64,000 nt of DNA, from NCBI RefSeq assembly GCF_009765705.1, contig NZ_LMUX01000020.1:124001-188000 (forward strand). The letters run 5' to 3'. The position numbers and the translations under genes are program-made. Below the pieces are notes generated by a model. That model did not search any database. It was not told the DNA's origin and saw only the letters and a list, made by a program, of their open reading frames with translations. Position 1 is the stretch's first letter. Each line of letters opens with the position of its first letter. This DNA is from Burkholderia sp. L27(2015). GTDB lineage: Bacteria > Pseudomonadota > Gammaproteobacteria > Burkholderiales > Burkholderiaceae. Positions 53,445 to 62,819 of the stretch are shown here, piece after piece.

Positions 53445-55829
53445 ATGACTATTCGTCATCGCATCACGTTGCTGATTCTCCTGATGTTCACCGCCTTAAT
53501 GGCAATAGGCGGCTACGCCGTTTATCAAACTCGAGGCAGCGCATCCCAGGTCAAGCAGGTAACCGAAGGCGTAGTGCCCAGCGCACTGGCCTCTTCCGAT
53601 CTCGTGTCGCAAGTCAAGGACGTGCAGTTGGCGACGATGGAGATGGTCTATGCGGCGGACGGCAATCTCGTAGCGCAGGCGCAAGATCAGCTCAAAGCGA
53701 AAAAGGCGTCGCTGCAACAAGCGCTGGCGCTGCAGGCCAAAAGTGCGGACAGTCACGCGCAGATTGGCCTGGTGGCGGAAGCGAAGGACAGTCTAGACAA
53801 TTATTTCTCGGCGATCGACGACACGGCAAAGATGAAAGCGGCCGGCAAGAACGATCTCGCTCAAGCGTATCTGTTCGCCAACGTGGCTCAGTACCGCGAT
53901 GAACTGGAAGGCATCGTCGAGACGCTGCGCATCGAGAAGATCCGCGAGAAGGATGCAGCGATCAGCGCGTTGAACACGACCCTGTCGACGACGACAGTCG
54001 CGATTGCCATCGCCACGGGCGCGGCGATCTTGTTGTTGACGATCATCGGCTCGCTGCTCTACCGCCAAATCACGCGTCCGCTGAGCCGCATGCAGGCCAT
54101 GATGAGCGAGATCGCGGCGAGCCAGGATTTTTCGCGTCGCGTGCCGGTGGGCAGAATGGACGAACTGGGTCACTCCATCGTGGCGTTCAACGGGATGATC
54201 GAAAAGATCCAGGAAAACTCCTTGCTGCTCAAGCAAAAAACCGCCGACATCCAGGCCATGCTGCAGAACATGCAGCAAGGTATCTTGACCGTCGTCGACG
54301 GTGCCGTGATCCACGCCGAGTATTCGGCTTATCTTGAAGCCATCTTCGAGACCCAGGACATCGCCGGGCGTGGTTTGATGGATCTTATTTTCGCCGATAC
54401 CGATCTCGGCGCTGACGCGCTATCCCAAGTCGATGCGGCCAGCCACGCGTGCCTGGGCGAGGACAGCATCAACTTCGAGTTCAATCAGCACCTGCTGGTG
54501 GGCGAAATTGCGAAACGCATGGCGGACGGCCGGGTAAAAACGCTAGACCTGAGCTGGTCAGCCATCACTGACGACAACGACACCATCGTGCGCTTGATGC
54601 TGTGCGTGCGCGACGTCACCGAACTGCGTGAACTGGCCGCGCAAGCGAGCGAACAGCGGCGCAAGTTGGAGATGATCGGCGAGATACTCGCGGTCAGCCA
54701 GGACAAGTTCCACCAATTCATCGAAGGCTCGACGCAGTTCATCAGCGAGAACGAGCGCATTATCCGCCAGCACCCGCAGGCCGACAGTGTCGCCATCGCC
54801 GAGCTGTTCCGCAATATGCACACCATCAAGGGCAATGCGCGTACCTATAACCTCCAGCACCTGACCAACATCGTGCATGAGATGGAGCAGAGCTACGACG
54901 AACTGCGCCGCCCGGATGCCGGCAGGGTCTGGGATCAGGATGGCTTGATGCTGGAGCTCGAACAGGTGAGGGACGCCGTCGAGAGTTACGCCGAGATCAA
55001 CGAGGTGAGCCTGGGCCGCACGGGGCCGGGCCGCCGCAGCGGAGTGGACCAGTACTTGATGGTCGACCGCGTGCATATCCGCGAGAGCTTGCGTTTGCTG
55101 GAGACGGCCAATGCCGATAGCCTGCGCGACCTAGTGTCGATGCGCGATGCGGTCCACCAAACCTTGCGTTTGCTGGGCACGGAAAGTGTTGGCGAGGCGC
55201 TGTCCGGCATCGTCAAATCGCTGCCTTCGCTGGCCAGCGAGCTGGGTAAAATCGCGCCCGCTGTGCACATCCACGACAGCGGCTACTCGTTGCGCAGCGA
55301 AGCCGGCGACGTATTGAAAAACGTGTTCATGCACCTGATGCGCAATTCCATGGATCACGGGATCGAAACGGCCGAGGAGCGTAGCGCTCAAGGCAAGGCC
55401 CCGGCCGGCACGATCAACATCGAAGTGGGCGCTGTCAAAGGCGCGGTGCAGATCGCACTCAGCGACGATGGCCGCGGCTTGGCCTTGGGTCGGATCCGCG
55501 CGATCGCCGTCGAGAAGGGCTGGATCGCGCCCGACGCGACACTCGGTGACGAAGAGATTGCTCACCTGATTTTCCGTCCCGGCTTTTCGACCGCAGAGAC
55601 AGTCACCGAGGTATCCGGCCGCGGCGTCGGTATGGATGCAGTACAGGATTTTCTCAAGCGCGAAAACGGCAACATCGAATTGCAGTTCACGGACGACCGA
55701 CAGGGTGCGCAATTCCGCCAGTTCCAGGTGGTCGTTGTTCTGCCGGACGGGTTTGCGGTAGAAGGTGTAGGCAAGCATGCTCCGAACCTGGGTGGCAGCA
55801 TGTCGCACGATGCGCTGGCGGTTGGTTAA
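53445..55829 (+). CDS. Membrane-bound CheA-like histidine kinase (4HB sensor-HAMP-PAS-HPt-HATPase)
   Basis: From the ATG at 53445 (gaagg seven bases upstream) the protein has 794 residues. Two membrane helices (about 7-26 and 186-206) enclose a four-helix-bundle periplasmic sensor like that of chemoreceptors. HAMP (about 206-258), a PAS-like domain (about 265-393), an HPt domain with phospho-acceptor His459 (HTIKGNARTY), a probable dimerisation region and a CheA-type ATPase (N box LMRNSMDHGIE, DDGRG, GRGVGMDAV) follow. There is no CheY-binding P2 domain and no CheW-like P5 domain. It heads a four-gene operon with a receptor-tip protein, CheX and CheY. It probably senses through its own periplasmic domain and phosphorylates that CheY. 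No characterised homologue is known to me. Confidence 0.85.
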   Translation: MTIRHRITLLILLMFTALMAIGGYAVYQTRGSASQVKQVTEGVVPSALASSDLVSQVKDVQLATMEMVYAADGNLVAQAQDQLKAKKASLQQALALQAKSADSHAQIGLVAEAKDSLDNYFSAIDDTAKMKAAGKNDLAQAYLFANVAQYRDELEGIVETLRIEKIREKDAAISALNTTLSTTTVAIAIATGAAILLLTIIGSLLYRQITRPLSRMQAMMSEIAASQDFSRRVPVGRMDELGHSIVAFNGMIEKIQENSLLLKQKTADIQAMLQNMQQGILTVVDGAVIHAEYSAYLEAIFETQDIAGRGLMDLIFADTDLGADALSQVDAASHACLGEDSINFEFNQHLLVGEIAKRMADGRVKTLDLSWSAITDDNDTIVRLMLCVRDVTELRELAAQASEQRRKLEMIGEILAVSQDKFHQFIEGSTQFISENERIIRQHPQADSVAIAELFRNMHTIKGNARTYNLQHLTNIVHEMEQSYDELRRPDAGRVWDQDGLMLELEQVRDAVESYAEINEVSLGRTGPGRRSGVDQYLMVDRVHIRESLRLLETANADSLRDLVSMRDAVHQTLRLLGTESVGEALSGIVKSLPSLASELGKIAPAVHIHDSGYSLRSEAGDVLKNVFMHLMRNSMDHGIETAEERSAQGKAPAGTINIEVGAVKGAVQIALSDDGRGLALGRIRAIAVEKGWIAPDATLGDEEIAHLIFRPGFSTAETVTEVSGRGVGMDAVQDFLKRENGNIELQFTDDRQGAQFRQFQVVVVLPDGFAVEGVGKHAPNLGGSMSHDALAVG

Positions 55830-55847
55830 AATTTTGGAAGGATAGTT

Positions 55848-56570
55848 GTGACTCAATCGTATCTCGTAGCGGCACCAATGAGCAGTGTGGTGACCGCCAT
55901 CCTCGCCTACTTCATGCATCGGTTTTACGCCGCCAGAGCCGCGACTCGACTTCGAGCGCAGGCGGATGTCCACACCGATGCGCTCGCGCAAACGCATGCG
56001 CGGCAGACCGAGGAAACCGGCCAGGAAGAGCAAGCGAGGCAGGAGTTGGAAGCCGCGATTGCCGACTTGCGTGACGACCTGGCCAAGCAAATCGCGACTA
56101 CCGACGAAGTTCGCGTGGCGCTTAAGACAGCCGTTGAAGAGAAAGAGCAATGGGTACAGCAGGCCAAGCAGATCGCCGACGAAGCGTCGCGCTTGAAGAG
56201 CCTGGCCGCAACCTTCGAGCGTTGGCATGAGCAGATGATTTCGCTGATGACGCAGAACCAGGATATGCACGCAAAGAATCACGAGCTCTCCGCTATCGTC
56301 AGGCATGTGGTGATCGTCTCGCTCAACGCGTCGATCGAAGCGGCTCGGGCGGGGCCGGCCGGCCGCGGATTCGCGGTCGTCGCCAGCGAGGTCAGGGAAC
56401 TCGCGGCACGCTCGGAGGAGTTGTCGAAAAGTTATCGTAACAGCCTGCACCGCAACGACTTGACCACCACCACGACGTTTCAGGATATTCAGGCCGGCGG
56501 CAAGATGATTACCGCATCGCTGGGCAGTGTCGAGGCGCTTGCCCATCAATTGCAATCGAAGCTTCATTAG
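55848..56570 (+). CDS. Short membrane-anchored chemoreceptor-tip protein
   Basis: A GTG at 55848, with ggaagga five bases upstream, starts a 240-residue protein. A single N-terminal hydrophobic stretch (about 5-28) is followed by a long coiled coil and a receptor signalling tip at about 155-188 (LNASIEAARAGPAGRGFAVV). The tip is close to canonical except Pro170 in place of the usual Glu or Asp. Only about 50 residues follow, and there is no HAMP, no periplasmic sensor and no clear methylation helix pair. It may act as a scaffold or adaptor for the kinase encoded 18 bp upstream rather than as a true receptor. Confidence 0.82.
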   Translation: MTQSYLVAAPMSSVVTAILAYFMHRFYAARAATRLRAQADVHTDALAQTHARQTEETGQEEQARQELEAAIADLRDDLAKQIATTDEVRVALKTAVEEKEQWVQQAKQIADEASRLKSLAATFERWHEQMISLMTQNQDMHAKNHELSAIVRHVVIVSLNASIEAARAGPAGRGFAVVASEVRELAARSEELSKSYRNSLHRNDLTTTTTFQDIQAGGKMITASLGSVEALAHQLQSKLH

Positions 56571-56578
56571 GCATCAAA

Positions 56579-57202
56579 GTGATCAGCAGCCAGGCGAAGG
56601 ACAGCATCGAGCGGATTTTCTACAAGGCGGCACAAGCGCGGCTGCCAATGACACCAGGCGACGTGTGCGACATCGTTGCGATCAAGCCAAGTGGTGCCGG
56701 CAGGAAAGACCGACCCGAAGACCAAACCGAAGGCCTAACGGACGGTCGAGCCGGGGAGGATGGCGCAAGCCGAACTCGCAGGCCCCAAGCGCAAACGGGC
56801 CAGGTCGTCGTGCTGACCATATCGGGCATTCTGTTCAGGCTCATGTTGCTCCTGCATTTCAATGAGGATGACAGCACGCGCGATTATCTTGTGAAGGATG
56901 ACGCGCAGAGCACGTTCGAGGAGATTATCGCGGAGATCTCCAACCTGTGTTGTGGCGCAATGAATCAGGAGCTGCTCCGATATTTCCCCGATCTTGGCAT
57001 GTCGACGCCGTACATGCTTAGCGCTCAGTGTGTTCCCCATCTGGAGGATCTGAAGCCGAGCTATCTGTCGTCGTATGCGATTCAGCTCGGCGATTCTGTT
57101 CATGTTGTCGCGACGCTTTGCGTATGCGCAGATGGGCCGATCGATTTTGTGGCCGATGTTAATGCCGTTGAAGAAAGCAGCGGCGAACTCGAATTGTTTT
57201 GA
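56579..57202 (+). CDS. cheX: CheX-type CheY-P phosphatase
   Basis: The GTG at 56579 gives 207 residues, with a weak ribosome binding site. Residues about 72-207 match the CheX fold. The phosphatase motif E-x2-N is Glu119 and Asn122 in EISNLCCGAMNQEL. A hydrophilic segment at about 38-72 (charged, RPEDQTEGLTDGRAGEDG) looks like an insert before the core. CheX dephosphorylates CheY-P in systems without CheZ. It lies 8 bp after the receptor-tip gene and directly upstream of cheY, so it probably resets that regulator. Confidence 0.82.
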   Translation: MISSQAKDSIERIFYKAAQARLPMTPGDVCDIVAIKPSGAGRKDRPEDQTEGLTDGRAGEDGASRTRRPQAQTGQVVVLTISGILFRLMLLLHFNEDDSTRDYLVKDDAQSTFEEIIAEISNLCCGAMNQELLRYFPDLGMSTPYMLSAQCVPHLEDLKPSYLSSYAIQLGDSVHVVATLCVCADGPIDFVADVNAVEESSGELELF

Positions 57203-57234
57203 TAGCTGTCGCAGGAAACATCAAAGGAAAAATC

Positions 57235-57600
57235 ATGGCGAAAATTCTGGTTGTAGACGATTCAAGCACGGTACGCGACGAGGTCGCCGGCTTCTTGAGA
57301 AAGAACGGCCTGGACGTAGACACTGCAGTCGATGGTAAGGATGGACTGGTCAAGCTGAAAGCCAGCCCCGGGATCAAGCTGGTGGTCAGCGACGTCAACA
57401 TGCCCAATATGGACGGCTTGACGATGGCCGAGAAGATCCGCGGCGAACTGGCGAACAGCGCAGTGAATATCATCATGCTGACCACCGAAAGCAGCCCTGC
57501 GATGAAGGAGCGCGGCAAGGCCGCCGGCGTCAAAGGCTGGATCGTCAAGCCGTTCAAGGGTGATGCCGTGTTGGAAACGTTCAGGAAGCTGTCAAGCTAG
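57235..57600 (+). CDS. cheY: Single-domain response regulator, CheY-like
   Basis: The ATG at 57235 is preceded by aaagga and gives 121 residues, a receiver domain only. The acidic pair is at 8-9 (VVDDSS), the phospho-acceptor is Asp53 (VVSDVNMPNMDG), the switch threonine lies in MLTTESS and the lysine in VKPFKG. It is the likely phosphoryl acceptor from the CheA-like kinase three genes upstream. Its target, such as the flagellar switch or another protein, is unknown. Its stop overlaps that of the convergent UPF0104 gene by two bases. Confidence 0.9.
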   Translation: MAKILVVDDSSTVRDEVAGFLRKNGLDVDTAVDGKDGLVKLKASPGIKLVVSDVNMPNMDGLTMAEKIRGELANSAVNIIMLTTESSPAMKERGKAAGVKGWIVKPFKGDAVLETFRKLSS

Positions 57601-58772
57601 GTGTGGCGCGCCAGCCGGTGCACGCGTCGTCGCCAGGCCAAGGCGGCAAAACCGGCTGCGCCCGCCATCAACGGACAATAGAGCGTGGCGAAACGCCACA
57701 ACACCAGCGCGATCGCCATGACCGCTCGCGGCACCCAGGGCGCGAACGCCGCCGCGAGCGCAAGATCGCCACCGCCACCTCCTGCGGGAACGCCAGTCCA
57801 GAGCGCCACGTGCAACACGACGGCTTGCACGGCAAGAACAAATGCCGGCGACAAGCGGCATCCGAGTTCAAGCAAGGCGAACCATAGTGCACCGTAGCGT
57901 AGCAGCCATTGCAACGTGGTTAGCAACAGCAACGCAATGAAACGTGCGCAGCCCGCTGCGGCAAGTGAGGCGATCTGGCGTGTCATGTTCAGATGAAATC
58001 GACGCCAATGCGAACGTCGCGAATTGAGCCATGAACCTAGCCATGAATCGAGACTGGCGAAGCGGTGGATTGTCCTGCTGAGCACCGATGCCAATTGGCG
58101 GCGACCCACCCATAGCACACACAGCAGGGCCAAGGCGCCCAGCAGTACGGTTTCGATTCGTGGTTCACTGATCGGCGGCAGGATCCGAGCGAGGGGCCCG
58201 AGCGCCAGTGCAAGCGCGATAGGAACGGCTAGGGCGAAGAATGTCAGATCGAGCGCCTGATCGGCTCCGACGACGGTAGCCGCGCTCGCCCACGATGCGC
58301 CGGTGCGTCGTAGCAACGCGATATTGACACCGTAGCCCGCGGCTCCGAGCGGAGAAACCAGAAATGCAAAATCGCTGACCAGTGTGATCGCGAGCGTGTG
58401 TCCGTAGCGTAGACGTATGCCAAGCTGAGTCTGCAGCAGTTGCAGTTTGCCTGCCTTCGCAGCGGCGCTGATGATGGCGCTTGCGGCCAGCGCGAAAAAC
58501 ACCCGCAACGGGACCTGCAGTACGCCGGTGAGCACAACGTGCGCATTCAGTAGAAATGGCGCGCCGATCGCGAGGCCGACTCCGGCCAGGGCCAGCCATG
58601 TGGCGGCATGGCGTATGAGCCGCCGTGGCGCGAACCGACGGTGCAGGAGCGCAGCGCGATCCTCAGTCTTAGGCGGTGTTTGCTCGGGTGTGAGCTCTGC
58701 ATGCTCGATGGTCGAGGACGCAAGAATGCGTTGCCGATCGGCGCGATCAAAACGTCCTGTGGGTAAAGGCAT
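57597..58772 (-). CDS. UPF0104/AglD-type multi-pass membrane protein
   Basis: The 391-residue protein has about eight membrane helices after a polar N-terminal 50 residues. It matches the flippase-like domain seen in lysylphosphatidylglycerol synthase and AglD proteins, with FLVSPLGAAGYGVNIALLRR and GVPAGGGGGDLALAAAF as conserved loops. The soluble lysyl-transfer domain of MprF is absent, so a lipid-flipping or lipid-handling role is the best guess. It is probably in the inner membrane. Its 3' end overlaps that of cheY on the other strand. Confidence 0.82.
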   Translation of the reverse strand: MPLPTGRFDRADRQRILASSTIEHAELTPEQTPPKTEDRAALLHRRFAPRRLIRHAATWLALAGVGLAIGAPFLLNAHVVLTGVLQVPLRVFFALAASAIISAAAKAGKLQLLQTQLGIRLRYGHTLAITLVSDFAFLVSPLGAAGYGVNIALLRRTGASWASAATVVGADQALDLTFFALAVPIALALALGPLARILPPISEPRIETVLLGALALLCVLWVGRRQLASVLSRTIHRFASLDSWLGSWLNSRRSHWRRFHLNMTRQIASLAAAGCARFIALLLLTTLQWLLRYGALWFALLELGCRLSPAFVLAVQAVVLHVALWTGVPAGGGGGDLALAAAFAPWVPRAVMAIALVLWRFATLYCPLMAGAAGFAALAWRRRVHRLARHT

Positions 58773-58981
58773 GAAATAAAGGCGTGAATAAGTCGGCTAG
58801 GCAGAATGCGAATCAACATACCACGCGCACATGGCACGGTGCTACCGACGTGTCGATTCATATGTTGACTGGCTTGCGGCCGGGGCCAAGCGGGAGGCCA
58901 AAAAATCGCCGACCGGCTTCTACCTCGCACCCTTTCACGCATTGCAGCTTGCCGGATGATGCGTAGTCCCGATACCCGATA

Positions 58982-59848
58982 TTACGGGCGCGCGGGGTTA
59001 ATCACAAAGTCATAGTCCAGCGTATAGAAAGGGCTCGAGGAAAGTTGCCCATCGGGCATGGGTCCACTTTCGTGCCGTACCCAGTCGGCAACCAACGATG
59101 AACGTACACCGAACACCACATCGGACTCCAAGTACTGGCTTTCTTTGCGGAAGACGTGCGTGATCAAGGTCTCGAAGCCCGGCGCCTTGATCATGAAGTG
59201 CAAATGAGCGGGGCGCCACGGATGTCGCCCGAGGCCGTTCAGCATTTTGCCCACCGGTCCGTCGTGCGGAATCGGATAGTCCTCGGCCAGCACGGACTTG
59301 AAGTCGAAGCTGCCGTCATTGCGGCTGCGTATGACGCCTCGCGCTTGCGCGCCGACGAGATCCGTACGTTGAACATCGTAGAAGCCTTGGTCGTCGGCCT
59401 GCCAGACGTGGATTTCAGCGTCCGGTACGACAGCACCATCGAGACCCCGCACGGTGCCGTGCACAAAACAGGGCGCGCCCGACGCGCCGTTTGCGATATC
59501 CGCACCGTTATCATAGGCTGGGGCGTCGGAAACATAGAACGGTCCGAAGACGGTCGACTCCGTACATCCCTGCGGTTTCGCATTGTTCATCGCGATCACC
59601 AGCATCGACAAGCCCAGCGTGTCCGACAGCAGGATAAATTCCTGCCGCTTGTCGTCCGTGATATGGCCGGTTTCGGTCAGGAACGCGATGCCTGCCGTCC
59701 ATTCGTCTTCGGTCAACCGGACTTCACGGGCGAACGCATGCAAGTGCCGGGTCAGGCTGCTCATGATTTCGGCCAAACGCGGATTCGGGCAATCCACGTA
59801 TCGCTCAAGTACCGCCTGCGTGATCGTGTTTTCGTCGAGATTAATCAT
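58982..59848 (-). CDS. Intradiol ring-cleavage dioxygenase, hydroxyquinol/catechol 1,2-dioxygenase type
   Basis: This 288-residue enzyme has the N-terminal dimerisation helices of catechol-type dioxygenases (about 1-95), then the beta-barrel catalytic domain. Non-haem Fe(III) ligands are Tyr157, Tyr191 (DYPIPHDGPVG), His215 and His217 (RPAHLHFMI), with the expected spacing. It would open catechol or hydroxyquinol between the two hydroxyls. The sequence looks closer to hydroxyquinol 1,2-dioxygenases, but the substrate is not certain. Its start overlaps the stop of the LysE-type gene by 4 bp, so the two are co-translated. No maleylacetate reductase gene is nearby. Confidence 0.88.
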   Translation of the reverse strand: MINLDENTITQAVLERYVDCPNPRLAEIMSSLTRHLHAFAREVRLTEDEWTAGIAFLTETGHITDDKRQEFILLSDTLGLSMLVIAMNNAKPQGCTESTVFGPFYVSDAPAYDNGADIANGASGAPCFVHGTVRGLDGAVVPDAEIHVWQADDQGFYDVQRTDLVGAQARGVIRSRNDGSFDFKSVLAEDYPIPHDGPVGKMLNGLGRHPWRPAHLHFMIKAPGFETLITHVFRKESQYLESDVVFGVRSSLVADWVRHESGPMPDGQLSSSPFYTLDYDFVINPARP

Positions 59849-60468
59849 GATTTGAGCACCAAGCGTACGCCAAAGAGGATGAACAGAGTGCCTGCCACGC
59901 GATCGATCCCGTGTCGTGCGCGCTCAAACGCGCGCGACATCCAGGGCAGGGTAAAGAGGCTGGTGACGAAAACATACCAGGTGATGGAGATCGTCGTCAT
60001 CAGCGCGATAGCCAATGCGCCGAGCACCAGCGAGGGACCTGCCGGCATGGCGGTGGCAAATACGCTGGCCATGAAAAGCGCCGACTTGGGATTGGCCAGG
60101 TTGGTCATCAAGCCCAGTCGGAACGCAGCCATGTTCGACAGATGGGAAGCCGATTCTGCGCGCGCGGATGCCGACGGATTGCGACTGCGCATTAGCAAGC
60201 GGGATCCGAGGAAGATCAGGTAAATGCCGCCGACAATCTTGAAGCCGAGATACAGCCAAGGCGCGGTAATGAACAGGGCGTGTATGCCGAAGAACCCGGC
60301 GCAGCCCCAGACTGTTGTGCCCACGGCGATGCCCGCTACCGCCATTAATCCTGTTGCGCGCGATTGCGTGGCCGAGATGCGCACCGTCATCAGGAAATTG
60401 GGACCGGGTGTTATCGCGGCGACGGTCCAGATAGCGGCGACCATGAGTAGCGGCGTCAGTGATGGCAT
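59845..60468 (-). CDS. LysE/RhtB-family exporter
   Basis: The 207-residue protein has about six membrane helices. The family signature TPGPNFLMTVRISATQSR is near residue 20, and NLANPKSALFMASVF marks the repeat. Members export amino acids and small metabolites. It is translationally coupled to the downstream dioxygenase, which suggests export of an aromatic compound or related metabolite, an inference only. It is transcribed divergently from the Pat-like gene. Confidence 0.9.
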   Translation of the reverse strand: MPSLTPLLMVAAIWTVAAITPGPNFLMTVRISATQSRATGLMAVAGIAVGTTVWGCAGFFGIHALFITAPWLYLGFKIVGGIYLIFLGSRLLMRSRNPSASARAESASHLSNMAAFRLGLMTNLANPKSALFMASVFATAMPAGPSLVLGALAIALMTTISITWYVFVTSLFTLPWMSRAFERARHGIDRVAGTLFILFGVRLVLKS

Positions 60469-60640
60469 GGCGACTCCAATGTCGTGTACGTAGTCGGTGT
60501 GTCGGTGTATGGGGCGCTCCGATGACCTGGATGCAGCCGCACGTTAAGCGAGGGGTGCATATTCTTGCCGATTCGCTGTATCGTTCCAGTGTATTACAGT
60601 TGGGCCTTTTTCGTTCCTCGATGCCAGAAGGGAATCCCAG

Positions 60641-62230
60641 ATGACAGTGCGCAATCTCGATGCCTTGTTCGTGCCCGGATCGGTGCGGGAGATCGGAGGT
60701 TTGATGGTCGCGTCGTCGGCCAAGGATGCGCCCAGCGGTGTCGCTTGGGTGTGTCAATCGGGGCGAATCGCGCAGCAGGCGATGGAGTTCGCGAGCGCAC
60801 GCGGACTGCGGCTGTCGCGGGTCGTGGCGCTCGGGGAACAAGCCGACATCGATTGCGGCGACCTGCTGGACTACTTGGCAAGCGACGCGGCTACTCTGGC
60901 GGTGATGGTCTGCATCGATCATGTGCGGGCGGCGCGCAAATTCATGTCCGCTGCCAGAGCCTGCGTGCGCTGCAAACCGGTGTTTATCTGCTGCGATCCC
61001 GCCGCAGGCGAGAATCACTTGGCTTACGATGCCGCGTTTGAGCGTGCCGGGTTCATACGCTTGGCCGATATCGATACGCTGCTGGAGGCGGTGGCCACGC
61101 TGCAGTCACCGCAGGTTTCGGGTCGCGACTTGATGAAGCGCTATCGGATCGCGCGGGTACGGCTGGCCCAGACGCCACCTTCCTTGCCGGTGCATCATGC
61201 TGAATTGCGCGATGCCTTGGCATGGGTGCAGCAACGGCTCTTGGACACGACTAGCCCCGGGGGGCACATTCTGCATGAGGACGAGGCGGTAAGCCTGCTC
61301 GCTCAGTTCGGGATTCCCGTGCAGCCGCGTGCAGCAGGCACGACGGGCACAGCGCCGTGCGAGGCCGCGAACGCACCGTCGCTGACCGTGACCCTGCGCG
61401 ACGATCGAACATTCGGCCCCTTCCTCGAATTCACCACGCCCGATGGACAAGCAAGCAGCGCGTTGTTACCGATCAATGCCGCCTTGGCGTGTACGGCGCT
61501 CGAACGACTCGCGCAACTGACGGCATCGTCTGCCGGTGAATTCGCGGCGTGGATCGAAACGCTCGCCGCCGTATCGCTGTGCCTATGCAGCGTCGAGGCC
61601 ATTTGTGCCTTCAGTGCGCAGCTTTGCGTCGTGCAGGGACGCGCCGTGTTGCACCCGATCGCGATTCAGTTAAACGCACCGGGTACGCGCCGGCCATTGG
61701 CCATCCGTCCTTATCCGGTCGAACTGGAAGAACGTATCGAATGGGACGGACGTTGCTTGACGATCCGGCCGATCCGGCCCGAAGACGAACACGCTCATGC
61801 AGAACTTTTTCGCGCCATGACGCCGGAAGATGTGCGAATGCGATTTTTCGCCATGGTGCGCCAGCCTGACCACACGCAACTCGCGCGTTATGTCCAGATC
61901 GATTACGACCGGGAGATGGCATTCGTCGCATGTACGGAAGAGGGCGGCTCGACCGTCATCCACGGCGTCGTCAGGGCGGTGTGCGACTCGCACAACGAGA
62001 CGGCCGAGTTTGCAGCGGCGGTGCGCTCTGACGAAACGGGCCACCACCTCGGCCGCATGCTGATGGAGCGGATCATCGCGTACTGCCGCGCACGCGGAAC
62101 GCGCGTGCTGACAGGTGAAATACTGAGAGAAAACACGCGCATGCTGAAGCTGGCGTTGGATTGCGGCTTTGTGGTGCAACCGAGCGAGGATTTTGCAGTG
62201 GTGTCTGTCAGACGGGTACTCAACGCCTGA
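60641..62230 (+). CDS. Shortened Pat-like protein: degenerate acyl-CoA ligase region plus GNAT acetyltransferase
   Basis: The 529-residue protein aligns with the two-part lysine acetyltransferases of the Pat family, which are normally about 800-900 residues. Only the first few residues of the CoA-binding domain remain ([15 protein letters not shown]), joined to a CoA-ligase-like domain (about 35-165) and a reduced ATP-grasp remnant (about 205-345). The segment normally carrying the catalytic histidine (SHTGALAG type) is missing between [12 protein letters not shown] and YDAAFERAG. The C-terminal GNAT domain (about 365-529) keeps motif A ([14 protein letters not shown]). It is probably an acetyltransferase whose ligase half can no longer react. 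Frame and start are intact. Confidence 0.82.
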   Translation: MTVRNLDALFVPGSVREIGGLMVASSAKDAPSGVAWVCQSGRIAQQAMEFASARGLRLSRVVALGEQADIDCGDLLDYLASDAATLAVMVCIDHVRAARKFMSAARACVRCKPVFICCDPAAGENHLAYDAAFERAGFIRLADIDTLLEAVATLQSPQVSGRDLMKRYRIARVRLAQTPPSLPVHHAELRDALAWVQQRLLDTTSPGGHILHEDEAVSLLAQFGIPVQPRAAGTTGTAPCEAANAPSLTVTLRDDRTFGPFLEFTTPDGQASSALLPINAALACTALERLAQLTASSAGEFAAWIETLAAVSLCLCSVEAICAFSAQLCVVQGRAVLHPIAIQLNAPGTRRPLAIRPYPVELEERIEWDGRCLTIRPIRPEDEHAHAELFRAMTPEDVRMRFFAMVRQPDHTQLARYVQIDYDREMAFVACTEEGGSTVIHGVVRAVCDSHNETAEFAAAVRSDETGHHLGRMLMERIIAYCRARGTRVLTGEILRENTRMLKLALDCGFVVQPSEDFAVVSVRRVLNA

Positions 62231-62304
62231 GCAAATCCGGCGCTGCCGATACGTGTCGCGCGCATCGAGGATATAGTCGAGCCTCCAGAAGGAGAAATAC
62301 CGAA

Positions 62305-62814
62305 ATGACTACAGTGACTGACAAAGCCGTCCTTGCAGGCGGGTGTTTTTGGGGCATGCAGGATCTTTTGCGTCGTTATCCGGGCGTGGTATCGACACGG
62401 GTAGGCTATACCGGCGGCGAAGTGCCCAATGCGACCTATCGAAACCATGGATCACACGCCGAGGCTATCGAAATCATCTTCGATCCGCAGATCATCAGCT
62501 ATCGACAGATTCTGGAATTCTTTTTTCAGGTTCATGACCCCACTACGCTGAACCGTCAAGGTAACGATACCGGGGCGAGTTATCGCTCGGCGATCTTCTA
62601 CACGAACGAACAGCAGAAGCAGATCGCGCAGGACACCATCGCCGACGTCGAGGCTTCAGGGCTCTGGCCTGGCAAGGTTGTCACCGAAGTCGTACCGGTC
62701 GGCCCGTTTTGGCAAGCGGAGCCGGAGCATCAAGACTATCTGGAACGCCATCCTGGCGGATACACGTGCCATTTCATCCGTAAGGACTGGCGACTTCCCA
62801 AACGTGGCGGATGA
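62305..62814 (+). CDS. msrA: Peptide-methionine (S)-S-oxide reductase MsrA
   Basis: The ATG at 62305 is preceded by aaggag and gives 169 residues of normal MsrA length. The catalytic cysteine is Cys14 in [30 protein letters not shown] and [20 protein letters not shown] are hallmark segments. It reduces methionine S-sulfoxide in oxidised proteins using thioredoxin. Few resolving cysteines are present near the C-terminus ([10 protein letters not shown] holds one). It is located 74 bp after the Pat-like gene and might share its transcript. Confidence 0.95.
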   Translation: MTTVTDKAVLAGGCFWGMQDLLRRYPGVVSTRVGYTGGEVPNATYRNHGSHAEAIEIIFDPQIISYRQILEFFFQVHDPTTLNRQGNDTGASYRSAIFYTNEQQKQIAQDTIADVEASGLWPGKVVTEVVPVGPFWQAEPEHQDYLERHPGGYTCHFIRKDWRLPKRGG

Positions 62815-62819
62815 ACTGC

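Noticed and set aside
62161-62304. N-terminal extension of msrA
   Set aside because: The in-frame extension overlaps the end of the Pat-like gene. The ATG at 62305 has the aaggag site and begins just before the conserved GCFWG.
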